DNA of 64,000 nt from Epiperipatus broadwayi (GCA_028023455.1 JAQFVV010006504.1:994001-1058000); one strand, 5' to 3'. Positions 50,125-62,715 are shown, numbered from the stretch's first letter. Made by a program: numbers and translations. The notes: generated by a model not told the origin, from the letters alone.

Positions 50125-50187
50125 TATAACTTTTCGTCAACTTTTGAAACTTCACAGCCTAGTGAAATGCTGAGCATGTGCTCAATA

Positions 50188-50203
50188 CCTTAATTTACAT
50201 TTT
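50188..50203. repeat. 16-bp target-site duplication, right of LINE C
   Basis: CCTTAATTTACATTTT, identical to 44803-44818. Confidence 0.9.
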
Positions 50204-51639
50204 ACATTTTCAAATAATATAATGTTTATTCCATTAATTTATTCAACTCTTTCTCCTCCAATATATATTTATTCTTTGTTATTTACCCTCAGTAATTATT
50301 ATTTATTTTTTACACTTATCTTGTTTTTCCATTTTTTGGTTTTGATAAATAATTATTTCATTTTCAGAGCAGATGGTTATGATCTTATTACAAGTGTAAA
50401 TATAATCTTCATTTAAATTTTTCCTTTTACATTTTGCTTCAGACTATATCCATGCATCCTTTTAACTTTTTATCATTCATCTACTATATACAATTTATCC
50501 ATAAAGTTCATTATACATGGTAATTGTATTAAAATAACAACTATTTTTTCATATATTCTATACCATTTAAGATATCATTCAAATACACTTCCACAGGCTC
50601 TCCTCAATTATTAAATCCAATTTTCAATAAGAAAATATTTCCACTATAATTATTTATTGATTTGGTTTTAACTATATTAAAATATTTATACTTAAATCTG
50701 TCAGGAATAAATTTCTTTTTATTTATTCACCAATTTCAATTTAGTCTTTTAAAACTTCTATGATAGCCATGAGTTATAAGTACTTCAGCTGGCTTAACAA
50801 CTAAATCATGTATTGACATAATATTCACTTTGGTTTTCTTAACTTCATTTTTTAATTTACAGTACATTGGCATAAATTTACAACTTTTCCATTCATTCTT
50901 CTAATATTTTTTAAATGATATAATGACTCCAAGATAATTCCCAAAATTACTAAGCTGTTTATTTTTCCTTAGAGATTTAAATTTCCTTCACTTCTTTATT
51001 TTAACAGAAAACATTATAATATATAGTTTTAAATTCTCAAGTAGATCATAGTCAATTACTTGTTTAAATAATAATAATAATATTTAAAATAGTTTAAACA
51101 GAATTTTAGAAAAGAACTAAATTACTTTTTGTCTGATCTGTAATCTTTTTTTTTTATTTCTTATCTATTTTTCCCCTGATTTTTTCTTCTTCAAAACATC
51201 ATCTATTTGTTTTTAAAATATTCAAAATTTCACTCTCTCATTGGTTAATTCTTCTACTTCTCTCATTCTGAATATTTAATTAGTTACATGTAGTTTAACT
51301 ATTTTTAAAACAAATATCTGTTTATAATTTTTACTAATAAAAAAACAATACCTTTCATAATTAATAAAAATTACCATTTACTTTAAATTAATTTATATAA
51401 TTTTAATTATATTTTTATACAGACTAGATTCTAAATTAATTGTATAAACTTTTCGTCACAAAATTGATAATTTATATTAAAATTTTACCAGAAATAATCA
51501 TTACTTCATAATATTAGATGTGCACAGACATGATTATCTATCTCTATAACACATATTTTTATTTATAAGATTGACCTCAGTGTGCAATGTGATACAGACA
51601 AATGATGTGTACTCATGATGTGCAAGTAAATCTGGCTTG
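50204..51639. other. Noncoding AT-rich sequence
   Basis: Nothing recognised beyond simple AT-rich sequence. The open frame at 50222-50416 has no domain. Confidence 0.5.
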
Positions 51640-52270
51640 ATTACAGACTACAATGAATCCACTGTTGCATCGGGGGCATGGGTCTGCACTCCTTTTCCTC
51701 ATGTGTGGTGGGGATGGTCATGAGGGGCTTGATTCATTTGTGGGGGTAGTCAGCCATCACTGCCAAGCCCAGGTGAGGGTCACTGTCCTCCATTGAACTT
51801 TGTCCTGAGAGACTGCTGCACTACCTTGATGGATTGTTTATTAGGACAGTGTTGATTTGAGCTCATTATTATTTTTATTTCCTTAGTTAACTTTAAAATT
51901 AGACCATTTGTAAGGTGGTTGGTCTGCTTTGGGCCATTGACACATTTTGTAGCTTTGATGGAGTTGTTGCTGCAATACTTTGCAGGCATGGGTCTGCACT
52001 CCTATTTTCTTTCTCAGGGGTGGTGGTAGTCATTAGGGGCCTGGTTTATTGGTGCAGGCTGTTGACAATTTATTGCCGCTACCTGGAAAACCTGCCAGGA
52101 GGGTACCTGGTCAAAGTCTCATTGCCATTCTTGCTCTGGTCAGCTACTGTGCCCTTGATAGATTGGTTTTGGGCAGTGCAGATCTGTGCTTGTTACTTGT
52201 TAGTTTCTCTCTGGTTGGCTTTCCAATTCTGGGCAGTAAACTGAATGTGGTCACTGCACATTTGGACTGC
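51640..52270. repeat. Unidentified GC-richer repeat, two diverged copies
   Basis: The string GCATGGGTCTGCACTCC occurs at about 51676 and 51985, each followed by related sequence (GTGGTGGGGATGGTCATGAG versus GTGGTGGTAGTCATTAGG, then GGTTTATTGG/GATTCATTTG). The unit is about 310 bases, directly repeated once. The composition differs sharply from the AT-rich flanks. The open frames over it (51915-52244, 52049-52273) resemble no protein I know. Confidence 0.6.
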
Positions 52271-52526
52271 TAATTGGGAGAAAGAGGTACCTCTAATAAT
52301 CTTGACATGGCTCAGCTGCAGATCAAGAGTTTATTATCCATGTACAAATACACATTAATCAAAATTATAATAACCCTTTTATGGACATACTTTTTATCGA
52401 GCATATGCACTTTATATAAACCTTGTAACTTTAAACACTTTGTAATCCTCAATGGGTAAAGTATACCCAAAAATTTTTGTAATCTTTTAACTAATAAAGG
52501 TTACTTTTGAGAAAAAAAGGTTATAT

Positions 52527-52604
52527 TTGAACTTCCCTACAATTTTAAACATTAACAATCAATTATTTACAAATATTATTTAGTTATATTTTATTATTTT
52601 ATCT
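52527..52604. repeat. ~77-bp direct repeat, left copy
   Basis: Starts TTGAACTTCCCTACAATTTT and recurs at 53430-53506 with a few differences, about 900 bases downstream and on the other side of the LINE fragment. Confidence 0.75.
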
Positions 52605-52857
52605 CTTATATACCTTTTAAAATAAGTACTTTAACCAAAAATTTTTATGCTACTTCAAATGAGCTAATCTTAGGTTCAAACCCTAAGACAATAAAAATGA
52701 CCGTTATTTTTCTTAGTTTAATAAATAAATATATTTATTTTATAAAATTTAGAATTATACACCTTCAAATTTATTACCAATTTACTTTATGATGGGGCTA
52801 TACCAGTAAAAAGTGTGCAATATATATGCATAATTCAAATGAATAGTAATGGAGAAA

Positions 52858-52955
52858 ATACTACTACTACTACCATTACCACTATCACTACCACTACCCA
52901 TACCCCTACCATCTGTACCACAAACACTACCACTACTACTAGTAGTAGTAGTACT
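52858..52955. repeat. (ACT)n / (AGT)n microsatellite
   Basis: ACTACTACTACTACC, then CAC/TAC-rich units, ending in an inverted ACTACTACTAGTAGTAGT stretch that can fold. It marks the left end of the LINE fragment. Confidence 0.8.
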
Positions 52956-53429
52956 ATACATTAAACCTTTTACTAGTAAAATAAATTCACTATGTAGAAA
53001 GTTGCTGTGGAAAAAAAAGATTGTTTCAATTTCACTAGAATGTATTCAAACTTTTCTAATACAAAATTGTTTGGGACTACATTCAATAAATATTTTAACA
53101 TTCAAAAGACATTAAATCTTATTTTTGCTTGTGCTCATTTATTTCCATACATGAAAGTTTTCTTCAAGATTACCCCATCATATAAGCTGCCACCAATCAA
53201 TGGATACTAGAAAATCTTGCTAATTCTCAACATTTCAAACTTTACTTATTTATCACCTCAAGATCAATTTAAATATTAGGATATATATATATATACCAGA
53301 TAATTTGCTCTCCCTTTGTGTTAAATGATAAAAAACCAATTCTAAACATTAACAATAGACAACTAATCCAAAAATTCAAATTCTGGTCATTAGAACACAA
53401 ATATTATGATTTTCTGCTCAAATTAAATC
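52946..53429 (+). mobile_element. LINE C-terminal fragment, + strand
   Basis: Matches the C-terminal part of LINE A ORF2 but on the opposite strand: KINSLCRKLLWKKKIVSISL (the K.....F.WG.K region), then NLIFACAHLFPYMKVFFKIT with PSYKLPPINGY (LINE A: NIISTCAQKFPYLEISAKIT, PTDRSPPLQGY), and NNRQLIQKFKFWSLEHKYYD with FLLKLN near 53345-53425 (LINE A NNKQLCRKFKLWSLEPKYFD). It is interrupted by stops and a short (TA)n at 53282, and ends abruptly where the 77-bp direct repeat begins. Confidence 0.7.
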
Positions 53430-53506
53430 TTGAACTTCTCTACAATTTTAAACATTAACAATTAATTATTTATAAATATTATTAAGTTATATTTCATTAT
53501 TTTATC
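53430..53506. repeat. ~77-bp direct repeat, right copy
   Basis: Second copy of the sequence at 52527-52604. It begins exactly where similarity to LINE A stops. Confidence 0.75.
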
Positions 53507-56500
53507 ACAGAGTGTACAAGATCACACGCCCTCAAACCTACTGCAGTGCCTTATAAATAATGAATTTCATGTATGTTTCTTCACACATGTCTCTCAATAT
53601 TGTTACTTAGACAAAAGATATCTTAATAAACCCAAACATAATTCCATCATCTTAGAACACCAAAGGTCCACTGATTATATGTTTGAACCTTTCTCTACTT
53701 CTACTGCATGTGTAGAATGACATGAATCCAAATCTAAAAATCAAAGAAATGTGGCATATACCTAACAATATCCATATTATAAACCAAAAGAAAGCATGCT
53801 TTTCCTTCTCCAAAAAATAGACTTTCTAATCCACTATTTGCATATATTTAAATATTTGTCACTTATACGGTATACTCTTTCCAGATAATCTTTTTGCTAT
53901 GATTATCAGAAGATAAATTTTCTTGAAAAGTTGTACCTTAGCTTCACTGTTAATTGTGTTTCAGTGCAGTTAGACATACTCTAGGCAATTGTAAAGGTAT
54001 GATATATACATATTGTACCCATCTAAAATGTATATCCATCCAACAAGATTTAGAATCTGAGCAAAAGTACCCCGAATCTAATCATGCCCGAGATACACAT
54101 GTCGGGAGCAATCATGTATTTTAACCTATTTGCCCATTCCCCAAATCTATAACACTACAGACAACACCTACAATGATACCATATAAATCAATTATTTCTG
54201 AACCTGGTGTTACATCATTTTGCATGAGAACTCAGCTGATGATGATGATGAGAGATTGAGTGAACCCAAGATAAGTTAAAAACATACATAAATATAAATA
54301 TTATTAAGGAGATTCGAACAACTGGATTAATGTTTAAAATATAAGTATTTATTTGGACAAAATTCAAGATGAGTTTTATATATATAATCAACTTCACACC
54401 TTTAAAACTTTGTTTTCATTACAAACATTTAACAAACTTGATACAATTATTTTTATTTTAACAAATATCAATTTAGGGTGGCGATTACAATACTGAATGT
54501 ATATTTAAAATAGGATTTTATTCAATGTTACAAAAACAAATTTATCTGGGTGATTGGTAGACGTTTATACATTAAAACACATATAAAGATATGACAATAA
54601 TAGAGTTTCCCTGTTTGGACAACTTTAATGGATGCCCTTGGCATTGGATACATAACTTTATTTTCATTTATAGAATTTATTTACAACACTAAAATGAGGA
54701 TACATTGTGATCAAAATAAATGTTTTTAAGTATATTTTTTTTAATAATTAAAATATATATATACTTAAAAACATTTATTTATTAAACATTAACTATCAGA
54801 TATTGTGAAACTCTATCAATATGGGAAATGGATTATTCAATATAGGGGAGAGCAGCTTCATGAGAAGTTGGATCTAAAACTCCAATGAAAAATATTTAAA
54901 GAGAAAAACGTTTCATTATCACATATCATTATGACTTATTTTGTCAAACAGGCTAAAAGAAAAATGAATTTTAAGAAATTGTGGTGCTAGCATAATAACC
55001 GAATTACAGAAAAAAACAATCTATCCGTGCATTTCTAGATAAAGCTTGATAACATGAAGAGTGGCCTATGCTAACAACATTTTTATAAGAATGTGAAAAT
55101 CATTGAGTTTAAATATTAACATAAAGCCTTAAATGGTTTAACAAGTAAGTAATGATATGTTAAAATAATGACCCATGTAAGATAAAGTCATTTATCAGAA
55201 GTTAAAATGATAATTCATGAAGTGTGCATTGCTCCCTCTTCTTGAATCAATACTATTTTGTTTAACACATAAAAAACTAAAATTCATGCACTTAAACGTG
55301 CAAATAACAAAATACAATTAGATTGCCAGCCTTTTGGCAATGATAATCAATAAAGAAATCAATACAGTTAATGGACACCAATATCCACCCAGATTGAAAA
55401 GTATTTATACATTTTGTATAAACCCATGATCAAATATTTTTTTTAAAAAGCATGTATTCATTTAAAATACAAACTCAATCTTACAAATTATTTAGATATA
55501 AATAATAAGAACTCATTAATACCCCCCCCCTTATATTCCACAGCAGGATATAGAAAAAGTTTGTAAGACTGGGTTTGATTGGCATTTATAAAAAAAAATT
55601 AAGTGAAAATATAAAAATATCATTAAAATTAAATCATAACTGCACTAAATTATTAAAATAAAAAGAAGCGTGAATTGAATGAAAAAATTTATAGTAACAT
55701 TAACTTGGATTACAGAGAATCAACACAAAATAATAATGATTTTCTTAACATACTCGCCGATTGGTAAATTAAAAGAGATTCAAAATAAAGAGAACATTAA
55801 TTTTAAAGAGTTAGAATTTTGAACTTAGATATTACAATTATAATGACTTTGGGCTGGTTACCTCAGCATTCTATGGACTGAAGTGCTGACAAATCTTCTG
55901 TGGCAGGCAGCATTCTTTGATGGCATGGACACTTGATCAGCAGAAACTACATCTCGGCATGGTGAAGAGTCGGGCTGAAGATGGAGGGGAAGTCTTAGGC
56001 CCCTTAAAATTAAACAGACATAAAGTCGGTTAGCAACTATTGACCAAACTCTGACACAATATATTTTTGGCCCTATTTATACAAACTGAGTTATTCAAAA
56101 AATGTTTTTAATTAAACTTCTTAACTCTTAATTAATCTTTAATTTACAGAAATATTTTCTCTATTGTTAGTGGAGATGCAATTGCTAGATAACTGTCCAA
56201 AAATAAATTCAAATCAATTTCCAGATTGAAGATAGATTTGATAAAAATGTTAACAGCTAACTAATATCAATTAGCTTTGTTTTAAATTTTACTTTCATTT
56301 AAAAATTTTTTTAATCATGAAACAAAGTAATGTTCCCATCCCTTTAATTATTCTTGGACAGTCAGTGATTGCATCTTCCATCTTGAATTTTTATGTAGTT
56401 TTATAATGAAAAATAATTACAAAATAAATAAGATATAATCAAAAAAAATACAAAATTATTTACAATATTTGCTTGCACTTTTATACATCTAAAAGCTTCA

Positions 56501-57199
56501 TTAATATACATATGACAAAAAAAAGCAGGATGAAATGTGGGCTGTGGTAGAGCAGTGAAACTCAATCTTAAACTAAGATCGACTGTTTCAATATATATAT
56601 ATATATATATATATTAATATAATCAAGCATCAAATTTGGTTAATTAAAAACATTTCCAGAAGGTTGAAATGAAAATAATCATCAATATGACAAAAAAAAA
56701 TATGAGACATTGAAATTAAAACTGGTATTAAACTGCATATGTACTATTACTAACATTGCTTTTCATTTTCAAAACTGATTTTGGGGATAATTTATCGACA
56801 GCTTTATGAAAATGATACTAAATATGATCTAGGTTTTATAAGGATGTAAGATATAGGATGCAATTTACAGCCTCTCCTAGCTTAAATGTCATTTTCACCT
56901 GCACATAGTACACTCTGTTTTTGCTGAAGAGATCCTGGCAACTGAGTAACTGCCAGTGCACCCTTTATCTTATGGAGAAAGTCTTTCCTAAAGGTGGATG
57001 AATCTAATGGCATGAGAATTCATAAGCCAATAGTTAATTTCTACTTTAACAAATTTTAGACATGTTATAATAAGAAGCTATTAAGAAATGATTAGAAATA
57101 ATAAGTGATCTTGCTGATCATGGAAATCATAAACCAAGATCTAGCAAGAGAGGGAAAAGCTAGGCCACTCATGACTTCTGCATGCAAACCCCTTCCAAA
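53507..57199. other. Noncoding, with a GC-richer block at 55850-56090
   Basis: Mostly AT-rich sequence. The block at about 55850-56090 is less AT-rich and, on the minus strand, contains TATAAATAGGGCC (about 56075), a good TATA-box candidate, with mixed-composition sequence downstream. It may be an LTR or an unknown promoter. A C9 run lies at 55523-55531 and (TA)n at 56592-56614. No coding region can be supported. Confidence 0.4.
54714..54780. repeat. Perfect 22-bp inverted repeat hairpin
   Basis: AAATAAATGTTTTTAAGTATAT at 54714-54735 (22 bases; ends given as AAATAAATGTT...AAGTATAT) is exactly mirrored at 54759-54780. The loop is 23 bases of T, A and AT. It could be a tiny fold-back element or replication-slippage product. 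Confidence 0.6.
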
Positions 57200-59890
57200 G
57201 AAAATGCTAAATTTAATATAGCCAATTAGAATGTTATTACTGAGTCTTGGGAATCTGAGAACTCAATATAAAGTATAAGATGGATGTTTTAGGCATATGT
57301 GAAATTATGTTTGATGAAAAATGATGTCAGATCAGAGAACTTTGAAATAATTTGTAATGAAAATAATAGATTTGGATGAAATGGTGTTACCCTTAAATTA
57401 AAAAGTAAATGGGTGCATGGTGTATTGAACATATGCCATATGAGTGAAGGACTTTTAATGATTAAAATAAAGATGACCCAATGGATTTGATATTAATACA
57501 AGTATATTTTGCTACTATTGGCAGTGAGGGTATTTAGGAAATATTGAAGAGAAACCTAAATTCACTTATATAGGCCAATCTAAAGCATCTTGGAATGAGA
57601 ATGTGAAGATCTTCCATTAATCACTTTACATTTATTATCTTTATTTTATTTATTAACAATCATGAAATCTTCTAATAAATAATTTTAATGAGGCAAAGAG
57701 AGACAAAAAAGTTAAAGATGTGTAGTTAGATTTGTTTCAGCATGAGAGTTTTATTGCTTCAGTAAAAAGGATAAAATTAGTTGGATGAGTGATTTTAATG
57801 TGACCATTTATACACAAAATAGTTCAAGATGTTTAGATAGATTAGGTTTAGATGTAAGAGACATTAAATTTTGTGTACAGCATTACTCATGGAAAACATC
57901 TGGAGATATTAAAAAAATTGATTGATTATGGTTAAACTGAGATGCAGAAATCAGGTACAGTTTAGACATGGTTACCCTGATGCTAGTGTTGATAATAATC
58001 ATGTGCATATTTTGAAAACTATAATATTCCATTTAAGAGAAATGGTTCCTCTATAGAATAAATGGTGATTAAGTAAAGCATCATTAAAAAGTGTAGTGAT
58101 GAAACTTATATGACATTTATTGATCACACATAATGTAAAGATATAAAGCATTTATTAAAACAGCTGTGACTAAATATTTGGAAAATGGTACTGATGTCCA
58201 AGAAATCATACTTGTGGCAAATGATACTGGAATTAATTAAAATAAGAAGTAAAGTTTGATGTAGAGACTATGATCAATATATAGTAGTTAAAATTTTAAT
58301 AACAACTACAGAGTAAAAAAAGGAATGGAAAAAGCAAAATTGATGAATATGCTTAGTGAAGAAATTGAAAGTAACCTAAAAGTTGTAAATGTTAAAAAAG
58401 GTACATGAAAAAAATCTTGAATTGTAAGAAAAAAAACATTTAATAATATTGTTAAGTATAATGAAGAAATTGTTATGTTTTGAAAATAAGAATGTGTGTG
58501 ATTGCTGGAAAGAATATATTGAAGATTTGTTTAAAGGATAAGTGTTAGATATGAGAGATTTACTGATGCTGAAAATATGATTGATCAGAATGAGAAAGGA
58601 CTTACAATAACAAGAGAAAAATTTGACTATGAAATTAATGAGACAAGGAATATTACGGCAACTAGTGTAAATGCATTTCTATTAAAATTTTTAAAAATTG
58701 TAGTTATTTCTTAAAAAGTAGCTTATTTGATGTGATAAGATATTGTGAAGAAGGAATAATTCTAACAGATTTTATGACTGTAAAATCTACATGTAAACAA
58801 TTGCATAAATTACAGAACAATAATTCTTTTATTTATTTGTCTCTAATACTTCTCATAATAGTTTAAAATATAATACAAAAAATGAGATGGCTTTAAGTCT
58901 GGGAAAGAAACCACAAAAGCAATAATAGTATTAAGAATGATTTTTTCAAGGAAGACGAAAAATTGTATGTCATTTTTATTGACTTGTACAAAGCTTTTAA
59001 TAAAGTGGATTCGAAGATGTCATTTAAAACAATAAAGAAGTAGACCTTGATTGGCCTGTTAATTCTGAACTTATATAAATGTCAAAATACAGGAATAGAT
59101 GTAAGAATTGTAAGACCAAAGCTAATAGAAGAAGAGATGTGAGGCAGGTTTGTCCATTGTCATTCTATATATTCAGTTTATTTATTGAATATATAAAAAT
59201 GATAGGCATATTTCTAATATGTATTGTGCATTAATTTGCAGCTTCAGAAAGAGAAATAAAATACTTAAAATGTTGAATATTCTTACAGAATATTTTAAAG
59301 ATAAATAGTATTAAGATTAAAATTGGCAGTGATGATAGATAAACAAAATATAATAGGATTAATAAGTAAGTTTAAATTATTGAGGGATTTTTCTATCTAG
59401 CAAATATGATTTGCCATAAGAATAGATAAACATGTTTTTTTAAGATACAAAGTCTTTACTATTAAATAAACATGTTGGTATAAAAAATAGAGTGAGATTT
59501 TATTAGAATCTTCATTTAGAATACATTGAATATAGATATGAGTCCTGATGTTGCATAATGGTAAAAAAACAAGATTAGAAGAAATAGAATTATGGTCTGG
59601 AGAAGATTAACTGAATGGATTAAAGAGAAGAATAATGATCAGATATTGAAAGGCATTAGAGTGAAAAAAGATATTCTGAACATGATGAAAATGAGAAAAG
59701 TTAAATTCTTGAGACATATTTTAAAATATAATATTTTTATAAAACATTTTGAGGACAATGTTTTGTAAGATTATTGAGAGGTAGGCCAAATATATTCTAT
59801 CTTAAATATCAGATGTTCTATATATGCAACTACAAAAAGAGTTGTTGAATGATGTAACTGCAATGACAAGGCATTGCCTTTAGAAGTTAA
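57200..59890 (+). mobile_element. Degenerate non-LTR retrotransposon (EN + RT)
   Basis: Decayed but ordered motifs on the + strand. KYKMDVLGICEI near 57270-57305 is the start of an APE-type endonuclease (..IDILGI.E..). SDFNVTIYTQN near 57790-57825 equals the GDFN motif. RT follows with a FKSGKETTKAIIVLRM-like stretch (about 58895-58945, the F..GRGT.DAI motif) and YVIFIDLYKAFNKV near 58970-59005 (motif A). RGRPN near 59780 resembles the GRP terminal motif of related elements. Stops are everywhere. It differs from the 7880 and 14010 copies at the 3' end, so it is probably another subfamily. Confidence 0.6.
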
Positions 59891-60619
59891 TAATTATGAA
59901 GTTTATGATAAAAATTTTAATCTGAATTGATTAAAAGCAAAACCAAAAAGTTTATTTTCTTAGCTTCTATAATGATTAACTGTTCCTGCCAATTCAAAAA
60001 TGATCAGCAGAATAATTTTAAAGTTTTGATTGGAACCTACTTTAAAAGACTCATTTAAATAATTAACATGCAAAAAATCCAAGTCTTTATTAGTTCAGTG
60101 AATGAAAAAAAACATTTAACAACTTTCACTTTGGATGGGTATCACCTTGGGAAAATGGAAAACGTTTATAAATCTTAATTTTTAGATAGAGATTAGAATG
60201 TTGAAGGACAATATATATTCCATGATGGAGCTCAAATTATTGTATGAGAGTGATAAATTGGTGCTTTATCGATATAATTATATGGATGATTTTCCATTGT
60301 AAGATAAAGACATTAAAATAACTTTAAGGATTCTTGGGAAAATTCTTTAAAATGTTATGATCATGATCATAAAATTAATTGATATGTCTTCAGTTGGCTT
60401 GATGTAATGCTATCGAATCCATTATTATAATGTCTATTTTCATTGAATTGAATATATGGAACAAATAAAAGATAACGATTCTATTAACATATATATAGTA
60501 GATTTTTTGAGAGAGATCGATTAAATAGTTTATTGAAAATGAAAGGCGCTGTTTTCATTGTAAAGATTATCTGAAAAACATCATATTTATATTATCAATA
60601 TTATATTAAAGACTCTCTA
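59891..60619. other. Noncoding
   Basis: AT-rich, no recognised motif. Confidence 0.5.
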
Positions 60620-60751
60620 AAGAAGGGCAATTTTGCATTGGTGGTGAGAGGTCAGCGCGACTGCCTTGCACTTGCAGGTAGTTGCCCGGGTTGCGGGTTC
60701 GCGTCCCGGCCGATGCTATGACACTTAAAAAAAAAAAAGAAGAGCAATATT
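60620..60751 (+). mobile_element. tRNA-derived retroposon (SINE-like) with TSD
   Basis: A GC-rich tRNA-like body (60635-60716), a short linker, and a poly-A run of 12 (60727-60738) are bracketed by AAGAAGGGCAATTTT (60620-60634) and AAGAAGAGCAATATT (60737-60751), matching at 13 of 15 positions. This is the layout of a LINE-mobilised tRNA-derived element. Confidence 0.75.
60635..60716 (+). tRNA. tRNA-like body of the retroposon (probably pseudo-tRNA)
   Basis: The ends GCATTGG and CCGATGC pair over 7 bases (one G-T). The T arm contains the B-box GGTTCGCGTCCC with a 4-bp GC stem. The putative anticodon arm CTGC...GCAG encloses TTGCACT, which would give anticodon GCA (Cys), but position 37 is C instead of a purine. 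The D arm is poor and lacks a good A box. At 82 bases it is long. It is more likely a retroposed, decayed tRNA than a working gene. Confidence 0.45.
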
Positions 60752-61289
60752 GATTCATTTCATTGATAAAATAAAGCTGAGATTAAAATGTAATGGAGGA
60801 TTAGAATTAGATAAGTTGCTGAAGACTTTTAGAACGCTTCTGCAGCAGAAGATAGAAACTGTATTTTAATTTGTCAAATAATTAGACTCATCAATTAAGC
60901 AAAAGAACAATCAACATATGGAAGTGTTTGTGTCTCATGGATTGATTTATATAAATGTAAAACTATTTCTTAATCTGACATTAGAATAATATATTTATTT
61001 TCAAGAGACAATTGACAGTCTTTTTTTTTTCTAGTATAAGAATATATACGTTTAAACAAATTAAAGAGGAAGCGATGAAAACATAAGATTATGTGAAGGA
61101 AAATAATAATGAAAAAGATCGCATTGAATCTTGAAAATAAAATTGAATTAAAACAATTTTAAATTCAAAATATCTAATATCTTTTTAATATCAAACTCAA
61201 AGAAAAGAAGCTATGTTTTATTGTATTTTATTTTCAAAAATTATGTTAACGTGAATAAAAAAAATATTATATATTTGTTTATTTTTCAG
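60752..61289. other. Noncoding, probably intronic
   Basis: AT-rich. It ends in TTTATTTTTCAG, the acceptor of the lectin exon. Confidence 0.6.
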
Positions 61290-61519
61290 ATAAGTATTTA
61301 AAAGATGATGAAGCTCCATGCCTTAAACAATTCATCCCTTATCTAAACACGTACACCACATTTGATAACGCTCAGGAACTTTGTTGGATAAATGGTTCTG
61401 GAGATTTAGCAATTATATTAAATGAAGATGAGCAAATCTGTGTTGAAGAGAATATATTAAGATATTCACTATCCTTAGTGAAAATGGAATCCATATGGTT
61501 TGGACTTCGAGATTTTTGG
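61290..61519 (+). CDS. C-type lectin-like domain, first exon
   Basis: Acceptor TATTTTTCAG, donor GTAATC. 230 bases, entering in phase 1 and leaving in phase 0. It encodes the first half of a CTLD: KYLKDDEAPCLKQFIPYLNT, then the alpha-helix 1 region YTTFDNAQELCWINGSGDLA II (Cys of the conserved pair, and the G-x-LA-x-I motif, usual W replaced by F), a middle segment with an extra Cys (EDEQICVEENILRYSLSL), and SIWFGLRDFW, the WIGL motif. CTLDs are extracellular ligand-binding folds of secreted or membrane lectins. No signal peptide is in this exon. It is in frame with 63506. Confidence 0.9.
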
Positions 61520-62715
61520 GTAATCTGTTACTTTTTAATATATGCAAATAAATATTTTTTTACTAGTACTATTTTTAAACAACAATTATTTTTCTGTCCT
61601 CTATAATAATAAATTTAAAGATTATCACATGGTGTTTGGTAGTGTGCAAAATATAGTATACTTTAAATTTACTTCACAAAAATCAATAAGTGTATTTGCA
61701 TTCGTAATTCAAATGTGCATACATTTGTTTATCTGTGTAACAAAATGGTTTCTTAAATCTGTGTGCATTTTTGATGAAGTTCATTATAATCATCATTCTC
61801 AATAATAATTAATTTAAGATAACTATGATTATGGTGAACATCACTGAAAATGCATTCAGAAACCATATCATTACACAAACATACAAACACATGCAAATTT
61901 AAATATATAATGTTTAACACAATTGTTTTTAAATAGTAAAAAGAAAGTCAATAGAAAAGTGGAACCATTTTCTTGTTATTGTATATATTAATCTTAAAAT
62001 AAGAATGTGTATTATTTACTATTTCAAAATGATAACCCATAAATGAAGAATCAAGAATTGTTGCTCAATAAATAACCGCAATGCATAACCATCTCATTCA
62101 ACCATCAAAATAAGTAAATGATAGATTGAGCGATAATATTAGCTAAGCTCATAGGATTTCAGAATGCCATTTTCCTCAATAATAAGAACAATAATGTAAA
62201 GTTGTAATAATTATACAATGGTACACAACAAGAATGAATAAGCATTATTAAAGCAAATGAAACATTTAATAAAATTTAAGAGGATGAGACTTCACATACT
62301 CACTCTTATAAATTATAACAGATCTTATTATCATAAGCATACATCATTATAGGGTTAGGTTATATCAAAGCTTGCCACCTACAACAGTTTTTCCAATCAT
62401 AATACATATAACAACCTTGACAAGTATCTTACTAACATGGGCAGATCTACAATCAAATTTTTTTCATAAAAACAAAAGATCATCTTATGTTTCACCACAG
62501 TGATCTTTCTTTAAACAATTGTGTTTTGAATTAAAATAAATTCTTTGTTATTCTTCTGTAAATTAATATCTCAGGGTTCTTTTAACTCGTAGTTTAATTA
62601 ATGTGACCTTTATTATTCTCTTTTAATTTAGGATTATTAGACAAAGAATGAGATCCTAATAATAATGTGATGAGACATACTCTTACCTGTAAGATAATGT
62701 CTTCCCAAATTTTTA

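Larger units (their letters stand above)
44819..50187 (-). mobile_element. LINE C: full-length non-LTR element with perfect TSD
   Basis: Minus-strand two-ORF LINE of about 5.37 kb flanked by an exact 16-bp duplication. The 3' end (low coordinates) reads, on the minus strand, AATAAAGTTATTATTATTATT, then T and A runs. The layout is the same as LINE A: ORF1 with a CCHC knuckle, then APE endonuclease, RT and C-terminal domain, but the sequence is a different family and it is not in a microsatellite. Every domain is recognisable, yet the frames are interrupted about ten times. Confidence 0.9.

Noticed and set aside
60635-60716. Functional tRNA-Cys gene
   Set aside because: Poor D arm, C at position 37, poly-A and target-site duplication point to a retroposon.
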